From: Amycolatopsis bullii
Lineage (GTDB): Bacteria > Actinomycetota > Actinomycetes > Mycobacteriales > Pseudonocardiaceae
Assembly: GCF_014654205.1 (NCBI RefSeq)
Contig: NZ_BNAW01000007.1
Span: forward strand, 186,001-250,000
Reading direction: 5' to 3'
Length of the DNA stretch: 64,000 bases
In this document: piece after piece, positions 56,138 through 64,000 of the stretch
Layout: every line of letters starts with the position of its first letter
Position numbering within the stretch: position 1 is the stretch's first letter
The notes under the pieces: generated by a model
The model's database searches: none
What the model saw: the letters and a program-made list of their open reading frames with translations, nothing else
Told to the model about the DNA's origin: nothing
Program-made: the position numbers and the translations under genes

Positions 56138-56919
56138 AGCAGGTCGAACCCCTGCCGCTGCGCGTTCTGGTGCGACTTCGACCCGGGCTGCGTGGTGACG
56201 ACGGCGAGGTCGCACCCGGCCTCGGCGGCCGCTGCCAGCCGGGCCCGCAGCAGGGCCGTCTGGACGCCACGGCGGCGGTGGGCGGGCAGTGTCGCCGCGC
56301 CGCTGAACTGCGCGATCCCGTCGGTGACACGGAAACTCGCGCCGCCGGCGAACTCGCCGTCCCGCGTCGCCAGGTACCGCCGGACGCCTGCCATGTCCCG
56401 CAGGGCGTTCACGAGCAGGTCGCGGGGGAAGTCTTCGTGCGAGGGCACGCCTTGCTCGTCGGCCACCAGGGACGCTTCGGCGACCGCGGACAGCCAGGTC
56501 TCCAGCTCGTCGTCGCGGCAGGCCCGGACACCTGCGGGGAAGCCGCTGTTCCCGATCCGCCGTCCGAGCACGTTTTCGTAGGACTCCAGGCGGTAGCCCC
56601 GGGCGGTCAGGAAGGCGCCCACCGCGGGATCGGCGAGCTGGCAGAGTTCGACCTGCACCGGCGCGCCGCGTTCGGCGAAGGCTGCTTCGACCTCGTCGAG
56701 ACCTTCGGGCAAGCCCGCGAAGCCCAGTCCGGCGATCTTGTTGAACGGCGAGCCCGCCTCGGCGAAGGTCGCGACACCCCCGGCGAGCGGGCGGGTGAAG
56801 CCGCGGCCATCGCCGAGCCGCCGCCGGGCCGCGTCGGCGCACGCGCTGACGAACCGCGTCTCCGCGCGTTCGATGCGCTCGGCCAGCGCTGTGTCGCAGA
56901 AAAGCCGTTCCCCGTCCAC
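56062..56919 (-). CDS. GNAT family N-acetyltransferase
   Basis: A 285-residue acetyltransferase. The C-terminal half is a GNAT domain with the acetyl-CoA motif AHRRRGVQTALLRARLAAA and the later QNAQRQGFDLLYAR. The N-terminal half (ETRFVSACADAARRRLGD, AGVATFAEAGSPFNKIAGLGF) is a degenerate second GNAT-like part, seen in relatives. The GTG at 56919 is preferred. The C-terminus overlaps the convergent MmcQ gene by 76 nt, which is long for true genes; a shorter form is not possible without losing the stop. It lies 41 nt after the M1 peptidase stop on the same strand. Confidence 0.8.
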   Translation of the reverse strand: MDGERLFCDTALAERIERAETRFVSACADAARRRLGDGRGFTRPLAGGVATFAEAGSPFNKIAGLGFAGLPEGLDEVEAAFAERGAPVQVELCQLADPAVGAFLTARGYRLESYENVLGRRIGNSGFPAGVRACRDDELETWLSAVAEASLVADEQGVPSHEDFPRDLLVNALRDMAGVRRYLATRDGEFAGGASFRVTDGIAQFSGAATLPAHRRRGVQTALLRARLAAAAEAGCDLAVVTTQPGSKSHQNAQRQGFDLLYARAILVKGTSATRSSGAESRQAS

Positions 56920-56960
56920 GTCCCCACAGTGGCGGACGCGGACGGGGAACGCCAACCGGT

Positions 56961-59039
56961 TTACCCTTCCACGCGGTGCGAGGCCCAGAACGACGTCAGG
57001 TCGGTCGACCCGGCCGCCGCCTGTGCCGCGGCCTTGAACTCCGCGGTCGTCGACACGCCGTACCAGTGCGACTGGGCGTAGGACTTCAGCAGGTTCGCCA
57101 TCGCCGTGTCGCCGATCAGCCGCCGCAGGTCGTGCAGGGTGCACTTGCCGTAGTTGTAGACCACCGTGGAGTACCGGGACGAATGCGCGTCCCAGTAGGC
57201 CATCGAGTTGGTCAGCTTCTCCGCGCTCGACTGCCAGGTGATGCCGCAGCCGCTGCCGGTGATCCCGCGGTAGAGGTCGGTGGCGTAGTCGGTGAAGCTC
57301 TCGTCCAGCCACGGGGAGTTGTACTCGTCGTCGCCGACGATCCCGTAGAACCACTGGTGCGCCAGCTCGTGGGGGAGTGCCGTGGTCGAGACGAGGTCCA
57401 TCACGAAGCCCGGGTACTCCATGCCGCCGAACCAGAAGTTGTTGTCCAGCACCACGTCGACTTCACCGTAGGGGTAGTCGCCGAAGCGGCCCGAGTGGAC
57501 GTCGATCGAGTCGGCGGCCAGGGACAGCATCTGGTTGGCGCTGCTGGTGGAGATCCCGCTGACCGAATAGACGTTGACCCGCACGCCCTTGCCGGACGTC
57601 GTGGTGATCTTCGCGAACGGCCCGGCGGCCCACGCGAAGTCCCGCACCTTCGACGCGACGGCGTGCGTGGTGGTCGTGGTGCCGCTGGTCGTCTCGGTCG
57701 AGGTGCCGGTGGCCGGGGTGAGCAGCGATGCCGGGTGCACGAGGGTGACGTCGAAGTCGCTGATCACCGTGTAGAACGACTCACCGTTGTTCGTGTACGG
57801 GTCCAGGTGCCAGCCCGCGCCGTCGCGGACGGCGAGCACCGGCAGCGCGTTGCCGATCATGTTGTACGCGCCGTCGTGGCCGAACCGGTCCGCGCCGCTC
57901 GGCACGACGATCTTCAGGTCGAACCCGATGGTCGCCGACTGGCCCTGGGCCAGCGGCGCGGGCAGCGTGATCTTCATGGCCGTGCAGTTGACGCTCAGCG
58001 CGGACGCCGTGCCGCCGGTGACGTTCGTGACGGTGATCGGCGTCGTCGGGCAGGCGCCGTGGTAGTTGTCCCAGAGCCGCAAGTACACCTCCGGCAGCGC
58101 GGTCGAGGAGCCGTTGGTGAAGCTGACGCTCTGGTGCCCGGTCCACGTGTCGCCCGCGGTGTTCGACGTCAGGTTCACCGTGTAAGCGGGGTTGACCGGC
58201 GTGCGCGTCGAGTCGGCCGGGGCGGCCGAGATCGTCCAGGTGAAGGTGGCGCTGCCGCTGTTGCCGGCCGGGTCCTTGGCCGTCACGGTCACCGAGGAGG
58301 TACCCGCGGTCGTCGGCGTGCCGGTGATCTTGCCCGTGCTCGCCCCGATCGTGAGGCCCGCGGGCAGGCCGGTGGCGCTGTAGGTGAGCGCGTCGCCCTG
58401 CGGGTCGCTCGCCTGGATCTGCAGCGACGCGGCCTGGCCGACGGCGCCGGTCTGGGCGCCCGGTGCGGTGACGACCGGCGACTGCGAGGTCCCCGCGGTG
58501 GTCAGGGAGAAGTCGTCGAGGACGAAGTTGGTGGCGAGGCTGGAATCCTCGGTGCCGGTGACCTTCAGCGTCACGGTCTGGCCGAGGTAGCGGGAGACGT
58601 CCACGGTGCGCTGGACGTAGCCGGTGTTCTTGTCCAGGTTGGAGTAGCTCGCCAGGGTGTCCGAACCCGCCTGCACCACCAGCTTGTCGTACTTCGTGCC
58701 GGTCGTCGTCTCCTTGGTGTCGATGTGCTGCCACCACGAGAGCGTGGCCGACGCGCAGCCGGCGGGCAGCGTCAGCGACTGGGACAAGGTGTCGGTGTGC
58801 GTGCTGCCGGTGCCGTCCAGGCGGGCGAGCATCGTCCCGCCGTGCGCGGGTTGCGCCGTGGTGGCCGCGGTGATGACGCCGCTGGTCTGGGTCCACGGCG
58901 TGGTGCCGCTCTCGAACCCGCCGTTGCCGACGATCTGGTCACCGCAGACCGCGGCGGCCTCGGCCGGCGCGGCGACGGCGACGGTGCCCAGCAGGCCGAT
59001 GGCCACGCCGAGCACGGCAGGAAGCACCCTCGATCTCAT
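56961..59039 (-). CDS. Secreted M1 metallopeptidase with accessory beta domains
   Basis: A 692-residue exported peptidase. A signal peptide (MRSRVLPAVLGVAIGLLGTVAVAAPAEA) precedes a carbohydrate-binding-like jelly roll (CGDQIVGNGGFESG to LDDFSL) and a cadherin-like putative-Ig domain (SDPQGDALTYSATGLPAGLTIGASTGKITGTPTTAG). The M1 catalytic region has GGMEYPG and HELAHQWFYG, with the third zinc ligand Glu in NSPWLDESFTDYATD, spaced as in M1 aminopeptidases. The ATG at 59039 fits the signal peptide. It probably degrades peptides outside the cell; the N-terminal domains may attach it to surfaces. Confidence 0.92.
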   Translation of the reverse strand: MRSRVLPAVLGVAIGLLGTVAVAAPAEAAAVCGDQIVGNGGFESGTTPWTQTSGVITAATTAQPAHGGTMLARLDGTGSTHTDTLSQSLTLPAGCASATLSWWQHIDTKETTTGTKYDKLVVQAGSDTLASYSNLDKNTGYVQRTVDVSRYLGQTVTLKVTGTEDSSLATNFVLDDFSLTTAGTSQSPVVTAPGAQTGAVGQAASLQIQASDPQGDALTYSATGLPAGLTIGASTGKITGTPTTAGTSSVTVTAKDPAGNSGSATFTWTISAAPADSTRTPVNPAYTVNLTSNTAGDTWTGHQSVSFTNGSSTALPEVYLRLWDNYHGACPTTPITVTNVTGGTASALSVNCTAMKITLPAPLAQGQSATIGFDLKIVVPSGADRFGHDGAYNMIGNALPVLAVRDGAGWHLDPYTNNGESFYTVISDFDVTLVHPASLLTPATGTSTETTSGTTTTTHAVASKVRDFAWAAGPFAKITTTSGKGVRVNVYSVSGISTSSANQMLSLAADSIDVHSGRFGDYPYGEVDVVLDNNFWFGGMEYPGFVMDLVSTTALPHELAHQWFYGIVGDDEYNSPWLDESFTDYATDLYRGITGSGCGITWQSSAEKLTNSMAYWDAHSSRYSTVVYNYGKCTLHDLRRLIGDTAMANLLKSYAQSHWYGVSTTAEFKAAAQAAAGSTDLTSFWASHRVEG

Positions 59040-59207
59040 GGAGGTCGTCCTTTCCCGGCTCCGCCCGTGGGAGCCAGGAGAAGCGTCCCCTTCGGTCCGG
59101 AAGGGCGGAACCCGCCAAGAGTCGGGTTCCGTGCCGCTTTCGTCGTGTATGCGCGGCAAAGTCCGGCTGTGCACCGCTTTTGCGAGCTGAGCAGTCTGCC
59201 GCAGCCG

Positions 59208-59253
59208 GTCGTGAGTGGTAAGGCGGGTTCTAACCCTCCTTGCCACTCACGAC
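59208..59253. terminator. 46-nt near-perfect palindrome at convergent gene ends
   Basis: Arms include GTCGTGAGTGG and CCACTCACGAC around GGGTTCTAACCC; only two pairs and the 2-nt centre mismatch. The stop of the AfsR-type gene lies in the right arm. It matches the element at 49053-49094 in the GTGAGTGG, GGGTTCTAACCC and CCACTCAC parts, so both belong to one family. Confidence 0.85.
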
Positions 59254-62222
59254 GGGTCGAGGACGCGGGCGGCTCGCGTTTCCAAGGGCCGGTAACCCGC
59301 CTGGGCCGCGAGCTTGACCGCCGCTTCGCCGTGGGTGCGCGCCACTTCGGTGTCGCCCACGGCGAGCGCCGCTTCGGCGAGGCCGGTCAGGGCCGCGGCT
59401 TCACACCACGTGAAGCTCGTTTCGCGGGCGATGTCCAGTGCCGCCGTCAGGTGCTCGACCGCCTCCGCCGCGCGGTCCAGGCGGAGGCACGTTTCGCCGA
59501 GCGCGGCCAGTGCCGACGCCTCGGTGCCGCGGTCGCCGATGCGGCGGGTCAGCTCCACGGCGTCGGCGGCGTCGGTCAGCGCCCGGGTGGCGTCGCCCGC
59601 CCGGGCCTCCATGACCGCGCGGCCGGACAGCGCCGCCGCTTCGCCGTACTGGTAGCCGAGTTCCCGGTTCGCCGTCAGGGCCCGCTCGTAGAAGTCGGCC
59701 GCGACGGCGTGGCCGAGATCCCGGTGGACGTGCCCGAGGTCGACCAGCAGCACGGCGACGCTGAACCGCGCGTCGTCGCGTTCGGCGATCTCGAGCGCGC
59801 GGGAGAAGTGGCCGAGCGCGGCGTCGAAGTCGCCGACCTGGCCGCAGGCGAACCCGAGGTTGGCCAGTGCCATCGTGATGCCCGGCATGGCCGCTTCTTC
59901 GCACAGCCGCAACGCTTCCAGGCCGCACGCGATCGCTTCGTGCGCGTCGCCGAGGCGCTGGAGCACGGCGCTCAGGTTGTTGAGCGCCGCGGCTCGCCCG
60001 GCCGGCCACTCCGCCGCCAGCCCGTCGGCCAGCACCGTCGTCAGGTGGGCGCGGGCGTCGGCGTAGCGGCCGCTGTTGACCCCGGCGAGCGCGATGGACA
60101 GCCGCATCGCCGCCTGCGCCTGCCGGTCGCCGTCGGCCTGGGCGGCGGTCAGCGCCGTCGTGGCCGTGTCGATCCATTCCGTGTGGTGGCCGCGGTGGTG
60201 GAAGAAGGCCCGGAGCGCGTCGGCCAGGTGCCACGCGTATTCGCGCGGCCCGTGCGCCGCCGCGTGCTCGACGGCGGCGGCGAGGTTCGGCCACTCCGTG
60301 TCCAGCCAGGCCAGCGCGTCTTCGGTGCCCTCGAACACCGTTTCGGGATCGGGCCGGGGGAGCCGGAGGAAGTGCGGGATCAGCAGGCGGCCGGCCGCGT
60401 CGGCCGTCGCGAGGTAGTGGTCGAACAGCCGTCGCCGCGCCGCCGCCCGTTCGGCGGGGGTGTCGTCGGCCGCGACCCGCCCGCCCGCGTAGCTGCGCAG
60501 CAGGTCGTGGAAGCGGTAGCGGCCGGGCAGGTGCCGTTCGACGAGGTTGGCCGCGGCGAGGGCCTTGAGCTGCTGGCTCGCCCGACCGTCGGCCACGTCG
60601 ACGAGCCGGGCGGCCACCGGCGCGGTGAACGTCTGGCCCGGCACCAGCGCGAGGCGCCGGAACAGCAGGCGGTGTCCGGCGGGCAAGGCGCGGTACGACA
60701 CGGAGAACGCCGTCGTGACCGCGCTTTCTTCGGCACCGTCCACGCTCAGCCCGGCGAGGGGATCACCGTCGGCGAGTTCCCGCGCCAGCTCGGCGATGCC
60801 GGACACCTCGCCGGCGCCGAGGTTGGCCGCGGCCAGCCGCAGCGCGAGCGGGAGGTGCCCGCACAGCCGGGCCAGCTCCGCCGCCGCGGCCGGCTCCGCG
60901 GCGACCGCGGGCGGCCCGAGCACGGTTTCCAGCAGCTGCCGGGAATCGTCGGCCGGCAGCACGGACAGCGGCACCGCCCGCGCGCCGGTACGGGCGATGA
61001 GGTCGCCGAGCCGCTGGCGGCTGGTGATCAGCACCGTGCCGGAGGGCGGCAGCAGCGGCGTCACCTGGGCGCTGTCGCGCGCGTTGTCGAGCAGGACCAG
61101 GACCTGCCGGTCGGCCAGCAGCGAACGCCAGAGCGCGGTGCGGCCGTCCGGGTCCGGCGGGATCGCGCGCGGGTCGGTGCCCAGCGCGCGCAGCAGCTGC
61201 GCGGCCGCGACGGCCGGGGTGAGTGGCTCGTGGTCGGGGTCGAACCCGCGCAGGTCGAGGTAGAGCTGGCCGTCACCGAACCGGTCGCGGACGCGGTGCG
61301 CCCAGCGGACGGCGAGCGCGGTCTTCCCGACGCCCGCGGTGCCGGTGACCACGCGGATGTCGGCGCCGGGGCCGGGAGCCGCCGGTTCGTCGAGCCGGGC
61401 CAGCTCGGCGGCCCGGCCGGTGAAGCCGCGGACGTCGTGGGGCAGCTGGGCCGGGCGGACCGGTTCCGGTGGCGGCTCCGGCACGAGGTCGAGCGCGGGA
61501 TCGGCGGCGAGGATCGCGGCCTCGAGCCGGGTCAGGTCCGGCGACGGGTCGAGCCCGAGCTCGGCGACCAGCCGGGCGCGCAGGGCGCGGAACGCGGCGA
61601 GGGCGTCGTCGGTGCGGCCCTCGCGGTGCAGGGCGAGCATCAGCTGGCCGACGAACCGCTGGCGGAACGGGTGCGCGGCGACCAGCGTCGTCAGCTCGGC
61701 GAGGAGGTCCCGGCCCCGGCCGAGCCGCAGCTGCGCGTCGATGCGGTCTTCCAGCGCGCTCCAGCGGGCTTCGTTCAGCCCGGCGAGGAGCAGCTCGGCG
61801 ACAGCGCCGGACGCGGCTCCGGCGAGGGCGTCGCCCCGCCAGAGCGCGAGGGCCTCGTCGAACAGTTCGACGGCGGCCTCGTCACCGGCCGCGCGGGCCC
61901 GGCGGACCAGTGCGGTGAACCGGTGGGCGTCGATCGTGTCCGGGTCGGCGCGCAGGACGTACCCGTGCCCCTCGGTGACGAGATCGGGGCCGCCCGCGGT
62001 GCGGAACACCGCGCGCAGGCGGGAGACCAGCGCCTGGACGGTGTTGCGCGCGCTCGCCGGGGGATCGTCGGGCCAGAGCAGGTCCACGAGGTTTTCGACG
62101 GTGACCGGGCGCGGGGTTTCGAGGAGCAGGACGGCGAGGACGAGACGCTGCTTGCGGGAGCCGAGGTCGACCGGGTCGCCGTCCGCCGTCGCCTCGACGG
62201 CGCCGAGGACGCGGAACTCCAC
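59247..62222 (-). CDS. AfsR/SARP-type regulator (BTAD-NB-ARC-TPR)
   Basis: A 991-residue STAND regulator. The N-terminal OmpR-like winged helix (VLGAVEATADGDPVDLGSRKQRLVLAVLLLE, about 1-95) and the bacterial transcriptional activator domain (about 98-240) form the SARP module. The NB-ARC ATPase follows (P-loop GTAGVGKT at 294-301, VLVLLDNARD Walker B, GTVLITSRQR), then TPR repeats from about residue 640. AfsR-type proteins activate antibiotic and development genes after ATP-dependent assembly. The GTG start has GGAGGTGACGG upstream. Three heptamer repeats 11 bp apart lie upstream. No biosynthetic gene cluster is seen nearby. Confidence 0.9.
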   Translation of the reverse strand: MEFRVLGAVEATADGDPVDLGSRKQRLVLAVLLLETPRPVTVENLVDLLWPDDPPASARNTVQALVSRLRAVFRTAGGPDLVTEGHGYVLRADPDTIDAHRFTALVRRARAAGDEAAVELFDEALALWRGDALAGAASGAVAELLLAGLNEARWSALEDRIDAQLRLGRGRDLLAELTTLVAAHPFRQRFVGQLMLALHREGRTDDALAAFRALRARLVAELGLDPSPDLTRLEAAILAADPALDLVPEPPPEPVRPAQLPHDVRGFTGRAAELARLDEPAAPGPGADIRVVTGTAGVGKTALAVRWAHRVRDRFGDGQLYLDLRGFDPDHEPLTPAVAAAQLLRALGTDPRAIPPDPDGRTALWRSLLADRQVLVLLDNARDSAQVTPLLPPSGTVLITSRQRLGDLIARTGARAVPLSVLPADDSRQLLETVLGPPAVAAEPAAAAELARLCGHLPLALRLAAANLGAGEVSGIAELARELADGDPLAGLSVDGAEESAVTTAFSVSYRALPAGHRLLFRRLALVPGQTFTAPVAARLVDVADGRASQQLKALAAANLVERHLPGRYRFHDLLRSYAGGRVAADDTPAERAAARRRLFDHYLATADAAGRLLIPHFLRLPRPDPETVFEGTEDALAWLDTEWPNLAAAVEHAAAHGPREYAWHLADALRAFFHHRGHHTEWIDTATTALTAAQADGDRQAQAAMRLSIALAGVNSGRYADARAHLTTVLADGLAAEWPAGRAAALNNLSAVLQRLGDAHEAIACGLEALRLCEEAAMPGITMALANLGFACGQVGDFDAALGHFSRALEIAERDDARFSVAVLLVDLGHVHRDLGHAVAADFYERALTANRELGYQYGEAAALSGRAVMEARAGDATRALTDAADAVELTRRIGDRGTEASALAALGETCLRLDRAAEAVEHLTAALDIARETSFTWCEAAALTGLAEAALAVGDTEVARTHGEAAVKLAAQAGYRPLETRAARVLDPS

Positions 62223-62250
62223 CCGTCACCTCCACTCACCCGATCGGGGG

Positions 62251-62279
62251 TGCAAGCGTACTGCAAGCGTGGTGCAGTC
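62251..62279. promoter_or_regulatory. Three heptamer repeats 11 bp apart, SARP-type binding site
   Basis: TGCAAGC at 62251-62257 and 62262-62268, and TGCAGTC at 62273-62279, are spaced exactly 11 bp (4-bp gaps). Heptamer direct repeats at this pitch are the classic binding pattern of SARP/AfsR activators. They lie 29-57 bp upstream of the AfsR-type start, suggesting autoregulation. Confidence 0.65.
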
Positions 62280-62403
62280 CCGGTCCGCCATCCTGACGGT
62301 GCTGCAGGACATGCTCCCGACGATGTCCACGGCCGGCTCGGCTGCCGGGGAACCGGCGGATTCGGCTGTCGTCGTTCACGGGCGGCACGAGCTGGGGGTA
62401 GGA

Positions 62404-62447
62404 CCACCGCGGCGACCCCTCCACGGTCGCCGTGGTGGCCCTTTTTT
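62404..62447 (+). terminator. Strong intrinsic terminator without an upstream plus-strand gene
   Basis: A 14-bp stem with one mismatch (62404-62417 with 62425-62438, CCACC...GGTGG ends) is followed by CTTTTTT at 62441-62447, an unusually strong T run for this GC-rich genome. No plus-strand gene lies upstream, so it may end a small RNA or an attenuated leader of the DUF488 gene. Confidence 0.75.
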
Positions 62448-62579
62448 CGTTCGTTGCCCAGTGCAGCTTCCGCCGCGGGCTGTGGCGCCCGGTCCATCCT
62501 CCCGGGCGTGGTGATCACGGACGGTGACCACCACGGCGTTCCGGTGGCGGAGTGCGTTCGGCCGACGCAGAATGCGCGC

Positions 62580-62951
62580 ATGCAGCCGACGGTCGTCCGG
62601 GTGGCGCGCCTGGCCGACCCGGCCGGGCCCGCCGACGGCGTCCGTGTGCTCGTCGAACGGCTCTGGCCCCGCGGGACGGCCCGCGGCGCGGTGGTCCTCG
62701 ACGGCTGGTACCGCGGCTTGGCCCCCTCCGACGAGCTCCGCACGTGGTACGGCCACGACCCGGAGCGGTTCGCGGAGTTCGCCGAGCGTTACCGGGCCGA
62801 GCTGCGCGAGCCCGATCGGGCGGCGGCGCTGGAGCGGCTGCGGGCCCTGGCCGGTGACGGCCCGGTGACCCTGCTGACGGCGAGCGGATCCCCCTCGATC
62901 AGCCAGGCGGCCGTGCTGGCGGCGGTGCTCACCGGAGCCGAAATGCAGTGA
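62580..62951 (+). CDS. DUF488 family protein
   Basis: A 123-residue DUF488 (YeaO-like) protein. The family hallmarks are VRVLVERLWPRG, LDGWYRGLAPSDELRTWYGHDPERFAEFAERYRAEL and the end motif VTLLTASG. Function is unknown; a role in DNA repair or nucleotide chemistry has been suggested for the family. The ATG at 62580 is the only well-placed start. The stop codon lies inside the left arm of a long palindrome. Confidence 0.85.
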   Translation: MQPTVVRVARLADPAGPADGVRVLVERLWPRGTARGAVVLDGWYRGLAPSDELRTWYGHDPERFAEFAERYRAELREPDRAAALERLRALAGDGPVTLLTASGSPSISQAAVLAAVLTGAEMQ

Positions 62952-62998
62952 ATGACTCATTCCTGGCGTCCGACGCGAGGAATGAGTCATTCACTGCA
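62944..62998. terminator. 55-nt palindrome at convergent gene ends
   Basis: Left arm TGCAGTGAATGACTCATTCC (first 20 nt, from 62944) pairs perfectly with the right arm ending at 62998; an inner GCGTC/GACGC hairpin extends it, with a single mismatch in about 27 bp. The DUF488 stop is within the left arm. AATGAGTCATTC is a core unrelated to the other palindromes. Confidence 0.85.
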
Positions 62999-63030
62999 CC
63001 GGCCACGCTGCCGCCGGTCGTGTTGTCGCT

Positions 63031-64000
63031 TCAGGAGCGGGTGGCGTTCGGGGTGACCCGGACCGTCGCCGTGGCCGAGCCGAGGGTGTCGTGCGTGGCC
63101 GTGAGCGCCAGCGTTCCGGGCGGTCCCGCGGACGGGCGCAGCCACACCGCCGCCGCGCCGCCCGTGGCGCCGAAGTCGAGCACCGGGTCGCCGATCAGCT
63201 CGCCCGGGCCGGTCAACGTCAGCCGCACCTCGCCCGCCGTTGCCGCGCGCAGTGTCCCGAAGCGATCCGTTGCCGCCACCACCACCCGGGTCGCGTCGCT
63301 GCCGTCCGAGCGGAGTTCCGGGTCGTCCGGCACGCAGCTGAGCACGTCCGCACCGCGGTCGCCGCTGAAGCGCCGGCTGACGACCAGCCGCCCGCCCGCG
63401 TAGCCGTCGATGCGCAGCTCGGGCCGCCGTCCCTTCGGCACGGCCAGGTCCGCGGCGAACGGCGGGTACCGCAGGTGCGGGAAGTCCCCTTTCCGGCTGC
63501 GGGCCTCGCCCGCGGGCCGGCCGTCGAGGAACAGCAGCAGGCGCTCGCAGTTGGACCAGATCGTCGCCCCCGGCCCGGGACCGGACGGCTGGGCCGTGAA
63601 GTCCCAGGCGAAGCCGGGCTCGGCGACCGCCCGAACCCGCGGGTCGCCCTGCGAGGCGTAGAAGGCCGCGGCGGGCTTGGCGATCCGGAAGATGTCCGAC
63701 ACCCCGGCGTACTTCACCCCGTCGACCGACCGCTGCCAGCCCGACGGGTAGTCGAACGCGCACCACGCGAGCAGCCCGCAGTACCGGTCGTCCGCCGCCG
63801 CCAGGTCGTGGGCCTTCGCGTGCAGCTCGGCCTGCTGCTCCCGGACGCCGGGGGCGTCGGTGCGGCGGTACGCCCGGGCCCCGGCGAGCGTGCCGATCGT
63901 CTCCGTCACCAGGTACGGCACCCCCGGCCGGGGCGGGCGCAGCTTGAAGGGCGTGCCGCGCCGGGCGGTGTAGTCGTTGTAGGCCAGGACTTCGACGTCG
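63031..64000 (-). CDS. Glycoside hydrolase family 2, C-terminal part (truncated by window)
   Basis: Only the C-terminal 323 residues are in the window; the frame is open to the edge. It begins with the end of a TIM barrel: YNDYTARRGTPFKLRPPRPG, then the nucleophile Glu in PYLVTETIGTL, as in GH2 beta-galactosidase/beta-glucuronidase-like enzymes, followed by LLAWCAFDYPSGWQ and KYAGVSDIFRIAKPAAAFY. Beta domains (CERLLLFLDGRPAGEARS, RFSGDRGADVLSC, then Ig-like strands) close the protein. The substrate cannot be told from this part. It is convergent with the DUF488 gene. Confidence 0.85.
   Translation of the reverse strand, partial: DVEVLAYNDYTARRGTPFKLRPPRPGVPYLVTETIGTLAGARAYRRTDAPGVREQQAELHAKAHDLAAADDRYCGLLAWCAFDYPSGWQRSVDGVKYAGVSDIFRIAKPAAAFYASQGDPRVRAVAEPGFAWDFTAQPSGPGPGATIWSNCERLLLFLDGRPAGEARSRKGDFPHLRYPPFAADLAVPKGRRPELRIDGYAGGRLVVSRRFSGDRGADVLSCVPDDPELRSDGSDATRVVVAATDRFGTLRAATAGEVRLTLTGPGELIGDPVLDFGATGGAAAVWLRPSAGPPGTLALTATHDTLGSATATVRVTPNATRS

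Larger units (their letters stand above)
62223..62579. other. 357-nt divergent intergenic region
   Basis: No gene can be supported here. It holds the SARP-like heptamer repeats near the AfsR-type start, then a sequence without clear signals, and a strong plus-strand terminator at 62404-62447. An open frame from 62311 on the plus strand is possible but has no ribosome-binding site. Confidence 0.6.

Noticed and set aside
59247..62222. The AfsR-type gene as marker of a nearby antibiotic cluster
   Set aside because: No polyketide, peptide-synthetase, terpene or RiPP genes are present within the window.
56976..62951. A plus-strand open frame of nearly 2000 codons opposite the M1 peptidase and AfsR-type genes
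   Set aside because: Its protein is Arg/Gly/Ala/Gln-rich with no domain, and it mirrors real genes on the other strand; it results from GC-biased third positions.

Overview
The window is very GC-rich and almost fully coding, with genes in short operons that overlap by GTGA, ATGA or TGATG. It carries an AfsR-type regulator, an EthA-type monooxygenase, a TmsA/TmsB pair for 10-methyl fatty acids, a lone LigD phosphoesterase domain and fructose-PTS genes. Together these point to a filamentous actinomycete, most likely Pseudonocardiaceae such as Amycolatopsis. This is inferred from gene content and style, not from a marker gene. No rRNA, tRNA, CRISPR array or complete insertion sequence was recognised.

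1-10.1 kb: end of a glycosyltransferase, a YdcF-type membrane protein, a LigD-like phosphoesterase, a 21-nt tandem repeat and a DUF998 membrane protein. Next is a minus-strand oxidative operon (P450, alpha/beta hydrolase, SDR, EthA-like Baeyer-Villiger enzyme, NAD kinase) read divergently from a TetR regulator. A NmrA-like oxidoreductase with its own divergent TetR follows. 10.1-15.7 kb: complete fructose phosphotransferase system (ptsH, fruA, IIA, fruK, fruR) divergent from ptsI, with three evenly spaced repeats in the shared promoter.

15.8-17.4 kb: a decayed three-gene locus. The TIR-domain gene and the P-loop ATPase gene are frameshifted and internally deleted, while the small winged-helix gene between them is intact. 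It looks like the remains of an immune or conflict system and is the most unusual part of the window. 17.4-19 kb: a DHFR-like reductase and an acidic Asp23 protein.

19-32.8 kb: a xylan and hemicellulose locus. It has an SGNH esterase, a GH3 glycosidase, a LacI regulator, a sugar ABC importer, a secreted GH115 alpha-glucuronidase, a second LacI regulator, a GH10 xylanase and a NodB-type deacetylase. 32.8-37 kb: lipid modification by a delta-9-type desaturase and the TmsA/TmsB pair, with a cold-shock gene between. 37-41.8 kb: a DivIVA-like protein, two divergent DUF6292 paralogues, an S9 peptidase and a CorA-like transporter.

42-49 kb: a signalling operon of a cytosolic hybrid kinase with seven 92-residue HAMP repeats and an ANTAR-GAF-PAS-PP2C phosphatase, preceded by a perfect 32-bp palindrome. 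49-64 kb: a Ca2+/H+ antiporter, a LysR regulator with pyruvate oxidase, an unknown two-anchor membrane protein, a secreted HNH nuclease, fructosamine kinase, MmcQ/YjbR and GNAT proteins, a secreted M1 peptidase, an AfsR-type regulator with SARP-like heptamer repeats, a DUF488 protein and the end of a GH2 glycosidase. Several convergent gene ends carry long, nearly perfect palindromes that also contain the stop codons.
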